DNA of 64,000 nucleotides from Klebsiella pneumoniae. Its GTDB lineage: Bacteria > Pseudomonadota > Gammaproteobacteria > Eutrophobiales > Eutrophobiaceae. Below the pieces are notes generated by a model. It saw only the letters and a list, made by a program, of their open reading frames with translations, ran no database searches and was not told the origin of the DNA. Where the stretch lies: assembly GCA_945878555.1 (NCBI GenBank), contig CAMDWI010000020.1:19814-83813 (forward strand). Reading direction: 5' to 3'. Shown here piece by piece: positions 43,172 to 54,802 of this stretch (within the stretch, counting starts at the first letter, position 1; the number at the start of each line of letters is the position of its first letter). Position numbers and translations under genes: made by a program.

Positions 43172-44374
43172 ATGATAAAACAAACAAATTCCTGGATACT
43201 TCCTGCCGGCATTGAGGAAGTCCTCCCTCCGGATGCCTATGAGATCGAACTGCTGTGCCGGCGCATGCTGGACCAGTTTGATCGCTGGGGTTATGACCTG
43301 GTGTTGCCACCGCTGATTGAATATCTGGATTCACTACTGACCGGAACCGGTGAGGACCTTGATCTGAAGACGTTCAAGATCACCGATCAGCTATCCGGCA
43401 AGATGATGGGCATTCGTGCGGACATGACGCCGCAGGTCGCACGTATCGACAGTAATATCCTTAAACAGGAAACACCGACCCGGCTTTGCTATTTTGGAAC
43501 GACGCTGCACACTCGCCCGCGCTCCCAGGGCGGCACACGATCCCCCTTGCAGGTGGGAGCAGAACTGTTTGGTCACGCCGGTGTGGAGAGTGATGTCGAA
43601 ATTCTGGTGCTTATGCTAAAGACACTGGAGATTACAGGTGTCAGTAATGTACACGTGGATATCGGTCATATGGGTATCTACCGCAGGTTGATCGGCTTGC
43701 TCGGCATCACACCGAAGCAGGAGGCCGTGATTTATTCCTGTTTGCAGCGCAAGGCGACACCCGAACTGAGCGGTTGGCTGAAGGAGTGGTCCATCAGCGC
43801 GAAACTTGCAGATGTGGTCCTGTTGCTGGTGAATTTACACGGTGATGTCAGTGTGCTGGCAGAGGCGAAGGCGGCCTTCAGGTCGATTGATGACGGTATT
43901 GTCGGTTGTATTGATGAACTCGACAGGATTGCGGAACAGGTGACCAGACAATCCGGTGATGCCTCATTGCTGTTTGATCTGGCTGATATTCGAGGATACA
44001 AGTACCATAACGGGATGATGTTCACGGCCTATATGCATGGTCAGGGACAGGGCATTGCGTTTGGGGGACGTTATGACGGTATCGGCCGGGAATTCGGCCG
44101 TTCACGGCCGGCCACCGGGTTCAGTGCGGATGTGAAATTATTATACGATCTCGCCGACAGACCGGAACGGACACGATCTGCCATATTTGCACCGGCTGCG
44201 ACGGATCCGGCATTGTCCGGCGTGATAACAGAATTGCGCAACCGGGGTGAACGGGTTATCTCCGGCCTGCCGGGACAAACGGGTGCGGCGGCGGAGATGC
44301 AATGTGATCGTGAGTTGTATCAGGAACAGGGACAGTGGAAGGTCAGATCGGTCACAGGCAATAGTCAGACATAG
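43172..44374 (+). CDS. hisZ: ATP phosphoribosyltransferase regulatory subunit
   Basis: A 400-residue HisRS-like protein lacking the aminoacylation function: PAGIEEVLPPDAYEIE, MGIRADMTPQVARID, GRYDGIGREFGRSRPATGFS. HisZ activates a short-form HisG, which must be encoded elsewhere. Start immediately follows the DUF2065 stop (TAAATG). Confidence 0.96.
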   Translation: MIKQTNSWILPAGIEEVLPPDAYEIELLCRRMLDQFDRWGYDLVLPPLIEYLDSLLTGTGEDLDLKTFKITDQLSGKMMGIRADMTPQVARIDSNILKQETPTRLCYFGTTLHTRPRSQGGTRSPLQVGAELFGHAGVESDVEILVLMLKTLEITGVSNVHVDIGHMGIYRRLIGLLGITPKQEAVIYSCLQRKATPELSGWLKEWSISAKLADVVLLLVNLHGDVSVLAEAKAAFRSIDDGIVGCIDELDRIAEQVTRQSGDASLLFDLADIRGYKYHNGMMFTAYMHGQGQGIAFGGRYDGIGREFGRSRPATGFSADVKLLYDLADRPERTRSAIFAPAATDPALSGVITELRNRGERVISGLPGQTGAAAEMQCDRELYQEQGQWKVRSVTGNSQT

Positions 44375-44382
44375 ATTTATAA

Positions 44383-45708
<1,326 letters not shown>

Positions 45709-45745
45709 TCCGGATTGCTGGAGCACACTGGTCAGTCAGATTGCA

Positions 45746-45772
45746 GGGTTTGTTTCCAGCGGAAACAAACCC
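45746..45772 (+). terminator. 12-bp perfect hairpin between purA and tRNA-Leu
   Basis: GGGTTTGTTTCC (45746-45757) pairs exactly with GGAAACAAACCC (45761-45772) around the loop AGC. It lies between convergent purA and tRNA-Leu and starts 6 bp past the tRNA CCA on the reverse strand. No T-run on either side, so termination or 3' processing could be its role. Confidence 0.55.
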
Positions 45773-45778
45773 GTAATT

Positions 45779-45865
45779 TGGTGCCGAGAAGAGGACTTGA
45801 ACCTCCACTGAGTTTCCCCAACCAGCACCTGAAGCTGGCGCGTCTACCAATTCCGCCATCTCGGC
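45779..45865 (-). tRNA. tRNA-Leu (anticodon CAG)
   Basis: An 87-nt type II tRNA on the reverse strand with encoded CCA. Acceptor GCCGAGA pairs with TCTCGGC, the D-loop has AATTGGTAGAC, anticodon loop TTCAGGT gives CAG, a long variable arm follows, and the T-loop GTTCAAGTC is intact. It reads CUG. Confidence 0.95.
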
Positions 45866-45944
45866 AAAGAGCACGTATCGGAAAAGAAGGGCGGACTTTA
45901 CCGATACGTTAACGGCTTGTCAATCTTAACGACCAGAGATCAAA

Positions 45945-48086
45945 TTGAAAACGAGAATAAATACAGATTCCCCGCAGTACGACATTGCCATTCCGTCCCG
46001 GGACGAGATCCTCGGATTACTGAAGGAATCAGGCAAACCGCTGAACTCCAAGGAGATCGCTGCCCGTTTTGACATGCCTACCCAGGCCGAGCGACAGGCG
46101 GTCAGAAAAAGGTTAAAAGCGATGGTCAGGGACGGGCAGATCATCCGCAACCGTCGTGGGGGATATGGTCTGGTTGACAAGATGGACCTGATTCCGGGCA
46201 AGGTTATCGGCCATCCGGACGGGTTTGGATTTCTGGTACCCGATGCCGGCGGTGATGATGTGTTCCTGTCAGGCACGGTTATGCGCTCGTTATTGCATGG
46301 AGACAGGGCTGTGGTCAGGATTGCTGGCATGAACCGGCGGGGCAAGCCTGAGGGTACACTGGTCGAGGTTCTGGAGCGGGCGAACGACCGTATTGTCGGC
46401 CGCTATTTCCGTGAAAAGAGTATCAGTTTTGTGGTCCCGGACAACAAACGACTGCATCAGGACGTCTTCATCCCCGCCGGCGAAGAGAACCAGGCAAAAA
46501 ATGGCCAGTTTGTAGTAGTCAGATTGACCCGGCAGCCGGATAAACATACCCAGCCGGTCGGCAAGGTCATCGAGATCATCGGTGACCACATCACCTATGG
46601 AATTGCAACAGAAGTGGCGATTCGTACCCATGAAATCCCCTGGGAGTGGCCCAAATCACTGGAGAAAGAGTTGCGGCATCTGGACCCGGACAGGGTCGAC
46701 GTTCCGCCGGGACGCCAGGATTTTCGCAATTCACCCTTCGTCACGATTGATGGTGAGGATGCGCGGGATTTTGATGATGCGGTGTGTTGCAGGAAGGACG
46801 GTGATGGCTGGTTACTCTCGGTTGCCATCGCCGATGTTTCGCATTACGTCATACCGGGAACTGAACTGGACGACCAGGCCTTTCTGCGGGGGACCTCGGT
46901 TTACTTCCCCGATCGGGTCGTGCCGATGTTGCCTGAAGTGTTGTCAAATGAACTCTGTTCACTCAAGCCTGAAGTAGACCGACTGGCAGTTATCTGTGAG
47001 ATGCATATTGACCCGACCGGGGTTTGTAGCCATTACCGGTTTGTTAAAGGGGTGATACGTTCAGCTGCGCGTATGACCTATACCAAGGTCGCGGCGATCG
47101 TTGTGGATCATGACGTGGCATTGCGCGATCAGTATGTCGCACTGGTGCCGCAGTTTGACGAGTTACACCGGTTGTATCAGGTCATGCACGGCAAACGGCG
47201 GATACAGGGAGTGCTGGATTTCGATACGACCGAGGTCAAGATCCAGTTTGATGAACTGGGCAAGATAAAAAATATCGAACCGGTCATCCGCAATGATGCC
47301 CATCGTCTGATTGAGGAGTTCATGCTGGCGGCGAATATCTGTGCTGCAATGTATCTGGATGAGAACAAGGTGAATTGTCTGTACCGGGTGCATATGTTGC
47401 CGAAGGAAGAAAAACTGAAAGACGTACGCGAATTCCTGCGCGCATTCGGACTGGATCTGGGAGGCGGGGACGATCCTACCGCAAAGGATTATGCCAGGGT
47501 AATTGATGCGATCAAGGAGCGGCCGGATGCGCACCTGATCCAGACTGTACTCCTGCGTAGTATGCCGCTGGCCTATTACGATGCGGAAAATCTCGGCCAT
47601 TTTGGCCTTGCATTTGCTGCCTATACCCATTTCACCTCACCGATACGGCGTTATCCGGATTTACTGGTCCATCGTGCTATAGGCAGTCTGCTCTCGAAGC
47701 AGCAGGACTATCCCTATTCCTCAGAGCAGATGCGGGAAGCCGGGGCACATTGTTCCTTGACCGAGCGGCGTGCCGAAGAGGCCTCGCGAGACGTGATTCA
47801 GCGGCTTAAATGTGAATACATGAAGGACAGGATTGGTGAGGTGTTTGAAGGCACGATCAGCAGCGTGACCGGGTTTGGTGTTTTTGTGCAGCTTGATGGT
47901 GTGTATGTCGAGGGATTGATTCATATCACTGCTTTACCTCGTGATTATTATCACCATGAACCGGTGCATCACCAGCTGAAGGGGGAGCGTACAGGGAGGA
48001 CCTACCGCATGGCCGACAAGATCCGGGTCAAACTGGTCAGGGTCGATACGGATGATAACAAGATTGATTTTGAACCGGTTAAATAA
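45945..48086 (+). CDS. rnr: Ribonuclease R
   Basis: A 713-residue RNB-family 3'-5' exonuclease: N-terminal winged helix (about 10-70), cold-shock domains, RNB domain with GEDARDFDDAV (near 269) supplying Mg-binding Asp residues, and a C-terminal S1 domain (about 630-710). It lacks the long basic tail of E. coli RNase R. The TTG at 45945 is chosen as the start; no strong ribosome site is visible. It is followed by rlmB, the same order as in E. coli. Confidence 0.95.
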   Translation: MKTRINTDSPQYDIAIPSRDEILGLLKESGKPLNSKEIAARFDMPTQAERQAVRKRLKAMVRDGQIIRNRRGGYGLVDKMDLIPGKVIGHPDGFGFLVPDAGGDDVFLSGTVMRSLLHGDRAVVRIAGMNRRGKPEGTLVEVLERANDRIVGRYFREKSISFVVPDNKRLHQDVFIPAGEENQAKNGQFVVVRLTRQPDKHTQPVGKVIEIIGDHITYGIATEVAIRTHEIPWEWPKSLEKELRHLDPDRVDVPPGRQDFRNSPFVTIDGEDARDFDDAVCCRKDGDGWLLSVAIADVSHYVIPGTELDDQAFLRGTSVYFPDRVVPMLPEVLSNELCSLKPEVDRLAVICEMHIDPTGVCSHYRFVKGVIRSAARMTYTKVAAIVVDHDVALRDQYVALVPQFDELHRLYQVMHGKRRIQGVLDFDTTEVKIQFDELGKIKNIEPVIRNDAHRLIEEFMLAANICAAMYLDENKVNCLYRVHMLPKEEKLKDVREFLRAFGLDLGGGDDPTAKDYARVIDAIKERPDAHLIQTVLLRSMPLAYYDAENLGHFGLAFAAYTHFTSPIRRYPDLLVHRAIGSLLSKQQDYPYSSEQMREAGAHCSLTERRAEEASRDVIQRLKCEYMKDRIGEVFEGTISSVTGFGVFVQLDGVYVEGLIHITALPRDYYHHEPVHHQLKGERTGRTYRMADKIRVKLVRVDTDDNKIDFEPVK

Positions 48087-48099
48087 TCAGCGACAATAA

Positions 48100-48867
48100 A
48101 TGATGGCCAGGGAATCTGAAATAATTTATGGAATACACGCGGTAAGACATGCCTTGCAGAACCGCCCGGAATCGATACTGGAGATCTGGCTCCAGGATGG
48201 CAAACACACCGGACATGAAATCAGCCAGATCGTACGGCTGATAGACCAGGTGGCATTAAACAGTAACTATGTACCGAGGGCCACGCTGGACCGGCTGACC
48301 GGCAATGCCGTACATCAGGGGGTTGCCGTGCGTTGCCGAACCAGCCATAACGAGATGCCAACCGATCTGGATGAGGTGCTGTCAATGACGGCAGAGCAGC
48401 CCCGATTGTTGCTGGTGCTTGACGGGGTGCAGGATCCGCATAATCTGGGTGCATGTCTGCGCACTGCGAATGCCGCCGGTGTAGATGCTGTTATTCTGCC
48501 GAAGGACCGGGCAGTTGCCATTACCCCGGTGGTGCGCAAGGTGGCCAGTGGCGCTGCGGAGACCACGCCGGTCATTACAGTGACCAATATCTCGCGTACC
48601 TTGCGTGAACTACAGCAGGCGGGCGTCTGGATCGTCGGAACGGATGATAAGGCCGATAAAAACATTTATGATCTCGATCTGAAAATGTCGGTAGCGATTG
48701 TCCTTGGTGCAGAAGGTGAGGGGATGCGCAGTAATACACGCAATCATTGTGACTATCTGGTCAGCCTGCCGATGCAGGGTACAGTGGAGAGCCTGAACGT
48801 TTCGGTTGCCGCAGGTATCTGCCTGTATGAAGCTGTCCGTCAAAGAAAATTCGGGGGTGTGAAGTGA
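48100..48867 (+). CDS. rlmB: 23S rRNA (guanosine-2'-O-)-methyltransferase RlmB
   Basis: A 255-residue SpoU/TrmH methyltransferase: substrate-binding N-terminal domain (IYGIHAVRHAL) and a knotted catalytic domain with LDGVQDPHNLGACLRTA, LGAEGEGM and VESLNVSVAAGI. It methylates G2251 of 23S rRNA. The stop overlaps the next GTG. Confidence 0.96.
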   Translation: MMARESEIIYGIHAVRHALQNRPESILEIWLQDGKHTGHEISQIVRLIDQVALNSNYVPRATLDRLTGNAVHQGVAVRCRTSHNEMPTDLDEVLSMTAEQPRLLLVLDGVQDPHNLGACLRTANAAGVDAVILPKDRAVAITPVVRKVASGAAETTPVITVTNISRTLRELQQAGVWIVGTDDKADKNIYDLDLKMSVAIVLGAEGEGMRSNTRNHCDYLVSLPMQGTVESLNVSVAAGICLYEAVRQRKFGGVK

Positions 48868-49343
48868 GATTGATACTGGACAGACGTAACAGCCTTATAC
48901 TCGTTTGTTTGCTATGGTTTATCAGTAGTACTGTACTGGCTAAGGACCCGGAGCTTGAGGCATTGAGTGTGACAACGGCGTCAGGCAATGTGATCAATTA
49001 CAGGATAGAAGTGGCCAAGACACCAACACAAATGCAACGTGGCCTGATGTTCCGTGACAGCATGCCGGCAGATCAGGGCATGCTGTTTATCTATGTGCCG
49101 GCCCGGCCTGCCAGGATGTGGATGAAAAATACCATACTGTCACTCGACATGCTGTTCGTGGATGAGGACGGAATTATTACTAATGTTGCAGAAAATACCA
49201 CGCCATATTCGGTAGACACTATATCCTCAGCCGGTCCGGTTCGCGCGGTCATTGAGCTGAATGCAGGACAGGTGGCTACACATGGTATAGCGGCAGGAGA
49301 TCGGGTAACCCATCCGTTGTTTGAGAAACCGGATGCAAACTGA
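48864..49343 (+). CDS. DUF192 family exported protein
   Basis: A 159-residue protein with a signal peptide (about 1-26) and a DUF192 domain: QMQRGLMFRD, MLFIY, WMKNTILSLDMLFVD. The fold is known from structures but the function is undefined. GTG start overlaps rlmB. Confidence 0.88.
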   Translation: MRLILDRRNSLILVCLLWFISSTVLAKDPELEALSVTTASGNVINYRIEVAKTPTQMQRGLMFRDSMPADQGMLFIYVPARPARMWMKNTILSLDMLFVDEDGIITNVAENTTPYSVDTISSAGPVRAVIELNAGQVATHGIAAGDRVTHPLFEKPDAN

Positions 49344-49402
49344 ACGTCCGATCCTGTAATAACAACACCAGCCTGGCATGACCGGGGGGTAGACATCCTC
49401 AC

Positions 49403-50431
49403 ATGAATGACGATAACGAACCGGTCATACCCAATCTGAAAAAACTGCTGTTGCAGGCATTCATTTATCTTGGAACGGCGCTGGTGATCGCCAGTGGATT
49501 TCTGTATATCGCAGTCACGATGCCTGGTACGTCCGTACCTTTCCCCACCACCCCGTTATCTCCGGAACAGGCCGCATTGCGCAGTCGCTTGCAGGCGCAT
49601 GTGCGCCACCTTGCCGGCACAATCGGCGAACGTAGTGCCGGGCAATCCGTAAAACTGGCAGAGACGGCAGACTATATCCGGCAACAGCTACAATCATCCG
49701 GTTATATACCAACCGTTCGTACGTTTGGTGATGAGCAATTCATGAATATCGAGGTTGACCTGTATGGACGGGAAAAACGCGATGAGATCCTTGTAATAGG
49801 TGCGCATTATGATACGACCTGGATGACACCAGGTGCAGATGATAATGCCTCTGGTATTGCCGCCCTGCTCGAAATTGCACGTGCGTTGAAGGACAAGCGA
49901 TATACACGCACGATACGGTTTATCGCTTTTGCCAACGAGGAGGTGCCGAATTACCGTCGCGCGGAAATGGGTAGCATGTCCAGTGCAAAACGGTCATTCA
50001 CCCGGTCGGAGTTGATAACAGGCATGATCGCGCTTGAGATGATTGGTTATTATTCTGATGCGCCCGGTAGCCAGCGGTACCCGACAGTGTTGTCCGGGTT
50101 TTATCCGGACCGGGGTAATTTCATTGCCTTTGTTTCAAACCTGGTTTCACGAGATTTTCAGCTTCGTGCAATTACCCATTTTCGCGACCTGGAACTGTTT
50201 CCATCCGAAGGGCTGATTGCTCCGGAGTTGGTAGAGCGTTCGATTCGTCGCTCGGACCATGCTTCGTACTGGTATTACGACTTTCCGGCCATCATGGTCA
50301 CAGACACCGCCAATTTTCGTAATCCGAATTATCATCGTCGTACGGATACAGCTGACACACTGGACTACGACAGTATGGCCCGCATCGTCAGTGGTTTGAC
50401 GGTGATGATAGAAAGACTGGCGCAGGAGTAA
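49403..50431 (+). CDS. M28-family zinc peptidase, membrane-anchored
   Basis: A 342-residue protein with an N-terminal membrane helix (about 15-36) and an M28 aminopeptidase-like domain. GAHYDTTW and PGADDNASGIA provide the first zinc ligands, ANEEVPN the catalytic Glu, and RRSDHASYW and NPNYHRRTDTADTLD later ligand positions. Substrate unknown. Located upstream of an aminotransferase gene with 8 bp between. Confidence 0.88.
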   Translation: MNDDNEPVIPNLKKLLLQAFIYLGTALVIASGFLYIAVTMPGTSVPFPTTPLSPEQAALRSRLQAHVRHLAGTIGERSAGQSVKLAETADYIRQQLQSSGYIPTVRTFGDEQFMNIEVDLYGREKRDEILVIGAHYDTTWMTPGADDNASGIAALLEIARALKDKRYTRTIRFIAFANEEVPNYRRAEMGSMSSAKRSFTRSELITGMIALEMIGYYSDAPGSQRYPTVLSGFYPDRGNFIAFVSNLVSRDFQLRAITHFRDLELFPSEGLIAPELVERSIRRSDHASYWYYDFPAIMVTDTANFRNPNYHRRTDTADTLDYDSMARIVSGLTVMIERLAQE

Positions 50432-50439
50432 GGATACCG

Positions 50440-51699
50440 ATGAGCATTTCCCTGTTTCAGAAGCGGTTTACCCTGGACGCTGGTATAGCCAGGCTGATGG
50501 ATGATCTGGGAGGCGCCAGAACTGCCGACAGTAATATATTGATGCTGGGTGGTGGCAATCCTGCCCACATTCCGGAGGTATTGCAGTTCTTCCAGGAACG
50601 CCTGACCCGGATCGCGGATAATCCCGCAGATCTCGCCCACATAATCGGGGATTATGATCCACCGCAAGGTGACAGCCGGTTTATCGGCTCTCTTGCACGG
50701 CTGTTTCACAAACAGTATGGCTGGGACATCGGTCCGGAAAATATCGCGCTGACGCCAGGCAGCCAGTATGCCTTCTTCATATTATTTAATATGTTTGCAG
50801 GCGAGTATGAGGACGGCAGCTTCCGGAAAATCCTGTTGCCGCTGACACCGGAATATATTGGTTACAGCGATGTATGCCTCATGGATAATTGTTTCAAATC
50901 AAGCAGGCCCCTGATTGAAATAACGGGGGATCACGAGTTCAAGTATCACGTCGACTTTAACAGATTGCATACCGGTTCAGATGTTGGAGCAATTTGTGTC
51001 TCGCGACCGACCAATCCGACCGGCAATGTGATCGCCGACGATGAACTGGAAAAGCTGGCTGAACTGGCCAGGAGCAGCCAGGTGCCTTTCATCATTGACA
51101 ATGCCTATGGCCTGCCTTTCCCGAATATCCTGTTCGGGGATTCGAGCCTGACATGGGATGAAAACCGCGTGCTGTGTATGAGCCTGTCCAAACTGGGATT
51201 GCCCGGTGTGAGAACCGGTATCATTATTGCCAATGAAACAATCATTTCTGCCATATCAAAAATGAACGCAATATTCAGTCTGGCCCCGGGCAGTTTTGGA
51301 CCGGCCCTGGCGCAGGATTTAATCGAGACCGGAGATATCTTCAGCCTGTGCAGGAATGTCATCCGGCCTTATTACCAGCGCAAGGCACTGCATGCTATTG
51401 CCATACTCAGGCGCGAACTGGACGGTATTGATTTTTATATCCACAAGACTGAAGGCGCCATCTTTCTGTGGTTGTGGATACCGGGTCTGCCGGTCAGTTG
51501 CGAACAGTTATACGAGCAACTCAAGCGGCGTTTGGTCCTGGTTGTGCCGGGCAGTTATTTCTTCCCGGGACTTGAGGAGGAGTGGCAACACCGGCACGAA
51601 TGTATACGTATCAGCTATGCAATGCACGATACTGTAGTGGAGCGGGGGCTGATTATCATTGCCGACGAGATAAAAAAAGTCATCGGTGCCAAATCCTGA
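50440..51699 (+). CDS. avtA: Valine-pyruvate aminotransferase
   Basis: A 419-residue fold-type I PLP enzyme: SRPTNPTGNVI, DNAYGLPFP (PLP-binding Asp and Tyr) and CMSLSKLGLPGVRTG with the catalytic Lys. The N-terminal GGGNPAHIPEV pattern matches AvtA-type enzymes that transaminate valine with pyruvate. It converges with the sohB-like gene. Confidence 0.88.
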   Translation: MSISLFQKRFTLDAGIARLMDDLGGARTADSNILMLGGGNPAHIPEVLQFFQERLTRIADNPADLAHIIGDYDPPQGDSRFIGSLARLFHKQYGWDIGPENIALTPGSQYAFFILFNMFAGEYEDGSFRKILLPLTPEYIGYSDVCLMDNCFKSSRPLIEITGDHEFKYHVDFNRLHTGSDVGAICVSRPTNPTGNVIADDELEKLAELARSSQVPFIIDNAYGLPFPNILFGDSSLTWDENRVLCMSLSKLGLPGVRTGIIIANETIISAISKMNAIFSLAPGSFGPALAQDLIETGDIFSLCRNVIRPYYQRKALHAIAILRRELDGIDFYIHKTEGAIFLWLWIPGLPVSCEQLYEQLKRRLVLVVPGSYFFPGLEEEWQHRHECIRISYAMHDTVVERGLIIIADEIKKVIGAKS

Positions 51700-51717
51700 T
51701 GTCACTGCAGGGTGTTA

Positions 51718-52710
51718 CTAATATGGCTCCGGCGAAAACATCTCCATTGTCGACCGCACCATTTTTTCCAGCAGTGGTTTTTTGCGGGCGTATTCAATTT
51801 CGTACAGCTCGTACTCGCTGACAGCCGCCGAGAGAAAATCATCGCTGGTCCGCAGTTCGTCGACCAGATGGTTCTCTATTGCCTGTCTGCCATACCAGGT
51901 TTCACCTGTGGCAATTGAATTCACATCCACCACCGGGCGATTTTCCTGTACGAACTGTTTGAATAAATCATGTGTGCTCTCGATTTCTTCTTTCAGTTTT
52001 CTCCGGTCTTCATCGGTATTTTCACCGAACACGGTCATGGTTCGTTTATATTTACCCGCGCTGATTTGTTCAAAATCGATATCATGTTTCTTCAGCAGAC
52101 GATTGAAATTGGGTATCTGGGCAAGCACACCGATAGAACCGATGACGGCAAACGGGGCGGCAATGATTCTGTCGGCGACACAGGCCATCATGTAGCCGCC
52201 ACTCGCTGCCACTTTGTCAACCGAAACTGTCAGCCTGATTTTTCTGTCCCGGATACGTTTCAGCTGTGATGCAGCGAGGCCGTAACCATGAACGGTACCA
52301 CCACCGCTCTCAAGCCTGAGCAGGACTTCGTCGTGGTCCACCGCAATGGTCAACAGGGCGGTAATTTCCTCCCTTAACGAACTTACTTCGGATGCACGGA
52401 TATCACCGGTAAAATCAAGGACAAACATACGTGGGCAGTCGGAGTGTTCCGCATTACCATCCTTTTTCATTCTGGACTTGAATTCCTTCAGCGTCTTGCG
52501 GAACTGTTTCTTTGGCTGGACCGCCGAGTTCAACATTAATTGCATTTGCTCGTACTTCTGGTTCAGGTGGCGTACCTCAAGCTGGCCTTCGCTCACTGAA
52601 CGCGACCGCATGATGATAAAAACCAGGGCGCCGGCTACGCCGAGGACCAGTACAAGCACGGTGACCAGTTTGGCCACAAACATACCGTATTCAGCCAGAA
52701 ATTCGATCAA
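51718..52710 (-). CDS. sohB: SohB-type S49 inner-membrane serine protease
   Basis: A 330-residue protein with an N-terminal membrane segment (about 10-35), an SohB N-terminal extension, and the S49 peptidase domain: RLESGGGTVHGYGLA, VDKVAASGGYMMACVAD with nucleophile Ser, and IGSIGVLAQIPN. It probably cleaves signal peptides and small membrane proteins. Divergent from the ABC exporter gene (234 bp between starts). Confidence 0.93.
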   Translation of the reverse strand: MIEFLAEYGMFVAKLVTVLVLVLGVAGALVFIIMRSRSVSEGQLEVRHLNQKYEQMQLMLNSAVQPKKQFRKTLKEFKSRMKKDGNAEHSDCPRMFVLDFTGDIRASEVSSLREEITALLTIAVDHDEVLLRLESGGGTVHGYGLAASQLKRIRDRKIRLTVSVDKVAASGGYMMACVADRIIAAPFAVIGSIGVLAQIPNFNRLLKKHDIDFEQISAGKYKRTMTVFGENTDEDRRKLKEEIESTHDLFKQFVQENRPVVDVNSIATGETWYGRQAIENHLVDELRTSDDFLSAAVSEYELYEIEYARKKPLLEKMVRSTMEMFSPEPY

Positions 52711-52944
52711 ATCAGTTCTTCCTCTGTCTCATTAATTTGCAGGTGGGCAAGGTGAAGCTGGACGCTCCCTGTTTGCCGATCCGGGCTACAGGTTACAATA
52801 GTAATTGAAAAAGCGGTACTGGTAGTGCAATAGGGACAAGGCTCCCGTCTATATAATTGATTTTTTGTTTGGCTAAAACAGTGCTAACCTGCCCGCTTTT
52901 GAACGTATCTTCCCAATAACTTTCTGACCAATATCTGGAACAGT

Positions 52945-54756
52945 ATGGCAAAAACAAAAAACAATTCGGAAAGACCCGTCAGCCGGAACATGAAACCGCT
53001 GCAGGCCGTTTTTCCTTTCCTGGCACCTTACAAATCCAAGCTTTGCCTGGCGGCATTTTATCTGCTGGTTGCAGCTGTTGCGGCGTTGGGTATGCCTGTC
53101 GCCCTGCGGGCCGTTATTGATTACGGATTTTCCAGTGAACGGGTAGGTTCGATAGATCTGTATTTTCTCGATTTGTTATTGCTTGCAGCGGCCTATGCCA
53201 TTTTCGCCGCGCTCCGTTTTTATACAGTCATGTGGATCGGAGAGCGCGTCGTTGCCGACATACGTGATAAAGTTTATGCGCATGTGGTCACATTGAGTCC
53301 GAGTTTTTATGAGACCACTCGCACAGGTGAGGTGTTGTCGCGTCTGACCACTGATACCACACTGGTACAAACCGTATTCGGCGCAGGTATGTCGATAGCG
53401 CTGCGCAGTGCTGTAATGTTGATTGGCGCGTTCATCATGTTGTTCATCACCAGCCCGAAATTGTCCAGTCTGTTGTTCCTGTTGTTGCCGCTGGTGGTCA
53501 TGCCCGTACTGATGTACGGGAAAAAAGTGCGGAAGTTATCAAGGGCTAGTCAGGACAAGATCGCTGACCTGAGTGGTCTGGCCGATGAAACCCTGAATTC
53601 AATTCATATCGTCCAGGCCTATACGCTGGAGAAGTTCCAGAGTCAACGTTTTTCCCAGGCTATTGAACGGGCATTTGAGACCGCAACCGGTCGTATCAGG
53701 ATGAGCTCAATGTTATCTGCAGCTATCGTGCTTACAGCTTTCAGCGCGATTGTCTGTGTGTTATGGATAGGCGCGAGGGAAGTAATCAGCGGTGCAATGA
53801 CACCCGGTACACTCGGCCAGTTTCTGTTGTATGCGACCTTTGTCGCCGGAACAACCATGGCACTCGGTGAGGTCTGGTCGGATGTGCAGCGGGCAGCCGG
53901 TGCGATGGAAAGACTGCTGGAGCTGTTGCAGTCGCGTTCAAATGTGACATCGCCAACCGTCCCCGTCGCATTTGCACGTAATGAGGGTGGGTTGGCAATC
54001 GAAAATGTGACATTTAACTATCCCTCAAGGCCGGACAGTCCTTCACTACAGGATTTTACGCTGAATATTAATCCCGGTGAGACGATTGCGCTGGTCGGTC
54101 CTTCAGGAGCCGGCAAGAGTACTGTTTTCCAGTTGCTGATGCGGTTTTATGATCCTCGCGCCGGTAAAATCACGCTGGACGGTATTGATATCCGCGATGC
54201 CGATTTGACTGCGTTGCGTAACAGGATTGGTATTGTCCCCCAGAATACAGTCCTGTTTGCTGCCAGTGCGATGGAAAACATCAGGCTCGGCAGACTGGAT
54301 GCGACTGATGAGGAGGTGTTTGCTGCTGCCAGGGCCGCAGTAGCAGATGAATTTATACGCAAGCTACCGGAAGGTTACGATACCTTTCTCGGAGAAAAAG
54401 GTGCCAGACTGTCTGGTGGTCAGCAACAACGAATAGCCATTGCCCGTGCCATACTGAAAAATCCGCCCGTCCTGTTACTGGACGAAGCGACCAGTTCACT
54501 GGATGCGGAAAGTGAAAAGCTGGTCCAGGAGGCACTTGAACATCTGATGAAGGGCAGGACTACCCTGGTTATCGCTCACAGGCTGGCTACCGTAAAGAAG
54601 GTAGATCGAATTGTAGTGATGGCAGATGGCAGGATTGTTGATGAGGGTAACCATGAACAGTTGCTCAAGGCTGACGGATTATATGCCAGACTGGCAGAGC
54701 TGCAGTTTGGGGCGAATGGAAAGCAGGGCAACCCGCTGGAAGTACTGACATCGTAA
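52945..54756 (+). CDS. ABC exporter (fused permease and ATPase, MsbA-like)
   Basis: A 603-residue half-transporter: six transmembrane helices (about 25-315), then an ATPase with Walker A GPSGAGKST, Q-loop VPQNTVLF, signature LSGGQQQRI and Walker B VLLLDEATSSLD. It resembles lipid/peptide exporters of the MsbA type; the substrate is unknown. Followed by a strong terminator. Confidence 0.92.
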   Translation: MAKTKNNSERPVSRNMKPLQAVFPFLAPYKSKLCLAAFYLLVAAVAALGMPVALRAVIDYGFSSERVGSIDLYFLDLLLLAAAYAIFAALRFYTVMWIGERVVADIRDKVYAHVVTLSPSFYETTRTGEVLSRLTTDTTLVQTVFGAGMSIALRSAVMLIGAFIMLFITSPKLSSLLFLLLPLVVMPVLMYGKKVRKLSRASQDKIADLSGLADETLNSIHIVQAYTLEKFQSQRFSQAIERAFETATGRIRMSSMLSAAIVLTAFSAIVCVLWIGAREVISGAMTPGTLGQFLLYATFVAGTTMALGEVWSDVQRAAGAMERLLELLQSRSNVTSPTVPVAFARNEGGLAIENVTFNYPSRPDSPSLQDFTLNINPGETIALVGPSGAGKSTVFQLLMRFYDPRAGKITLDGIDIRDADLTALRNRIGIVPQNTVLFAASAMENIRLGRLDATDEEVFAAARAAVADEFIRKLPEGYDTFLGEKGARLSGGQQQRIAIARAILKNPPVLLLDEATSSLDAESEKLVQEALEHLMKGRTTLVIAHRLATVKKVDRIVVMADGRIVDEGNHEQLLKADGLYARLAELQFGANGKQGNPLEVLTS

Positions 54757-54771
54757 TTGACAAATAAAAAA

Positions 54772-54800
54772 GCCGCCCTGTTTTGGCAGGGCGGCCCGTT
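54772..54800 (-). terminator. Bidirectional terminator
   Basis: GCCGCCCTG (54772-54780) pairs with CAGGGCGGC (54787-54795), loop TTTTGG. On the reverse strand a T6 run follows, giving an ideal terminator for the phasin gene; on the + strand CCGTTTTA follows, ending the ABC transcript. Confidence 0.88.
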
Positions 54801-54802
54801 TT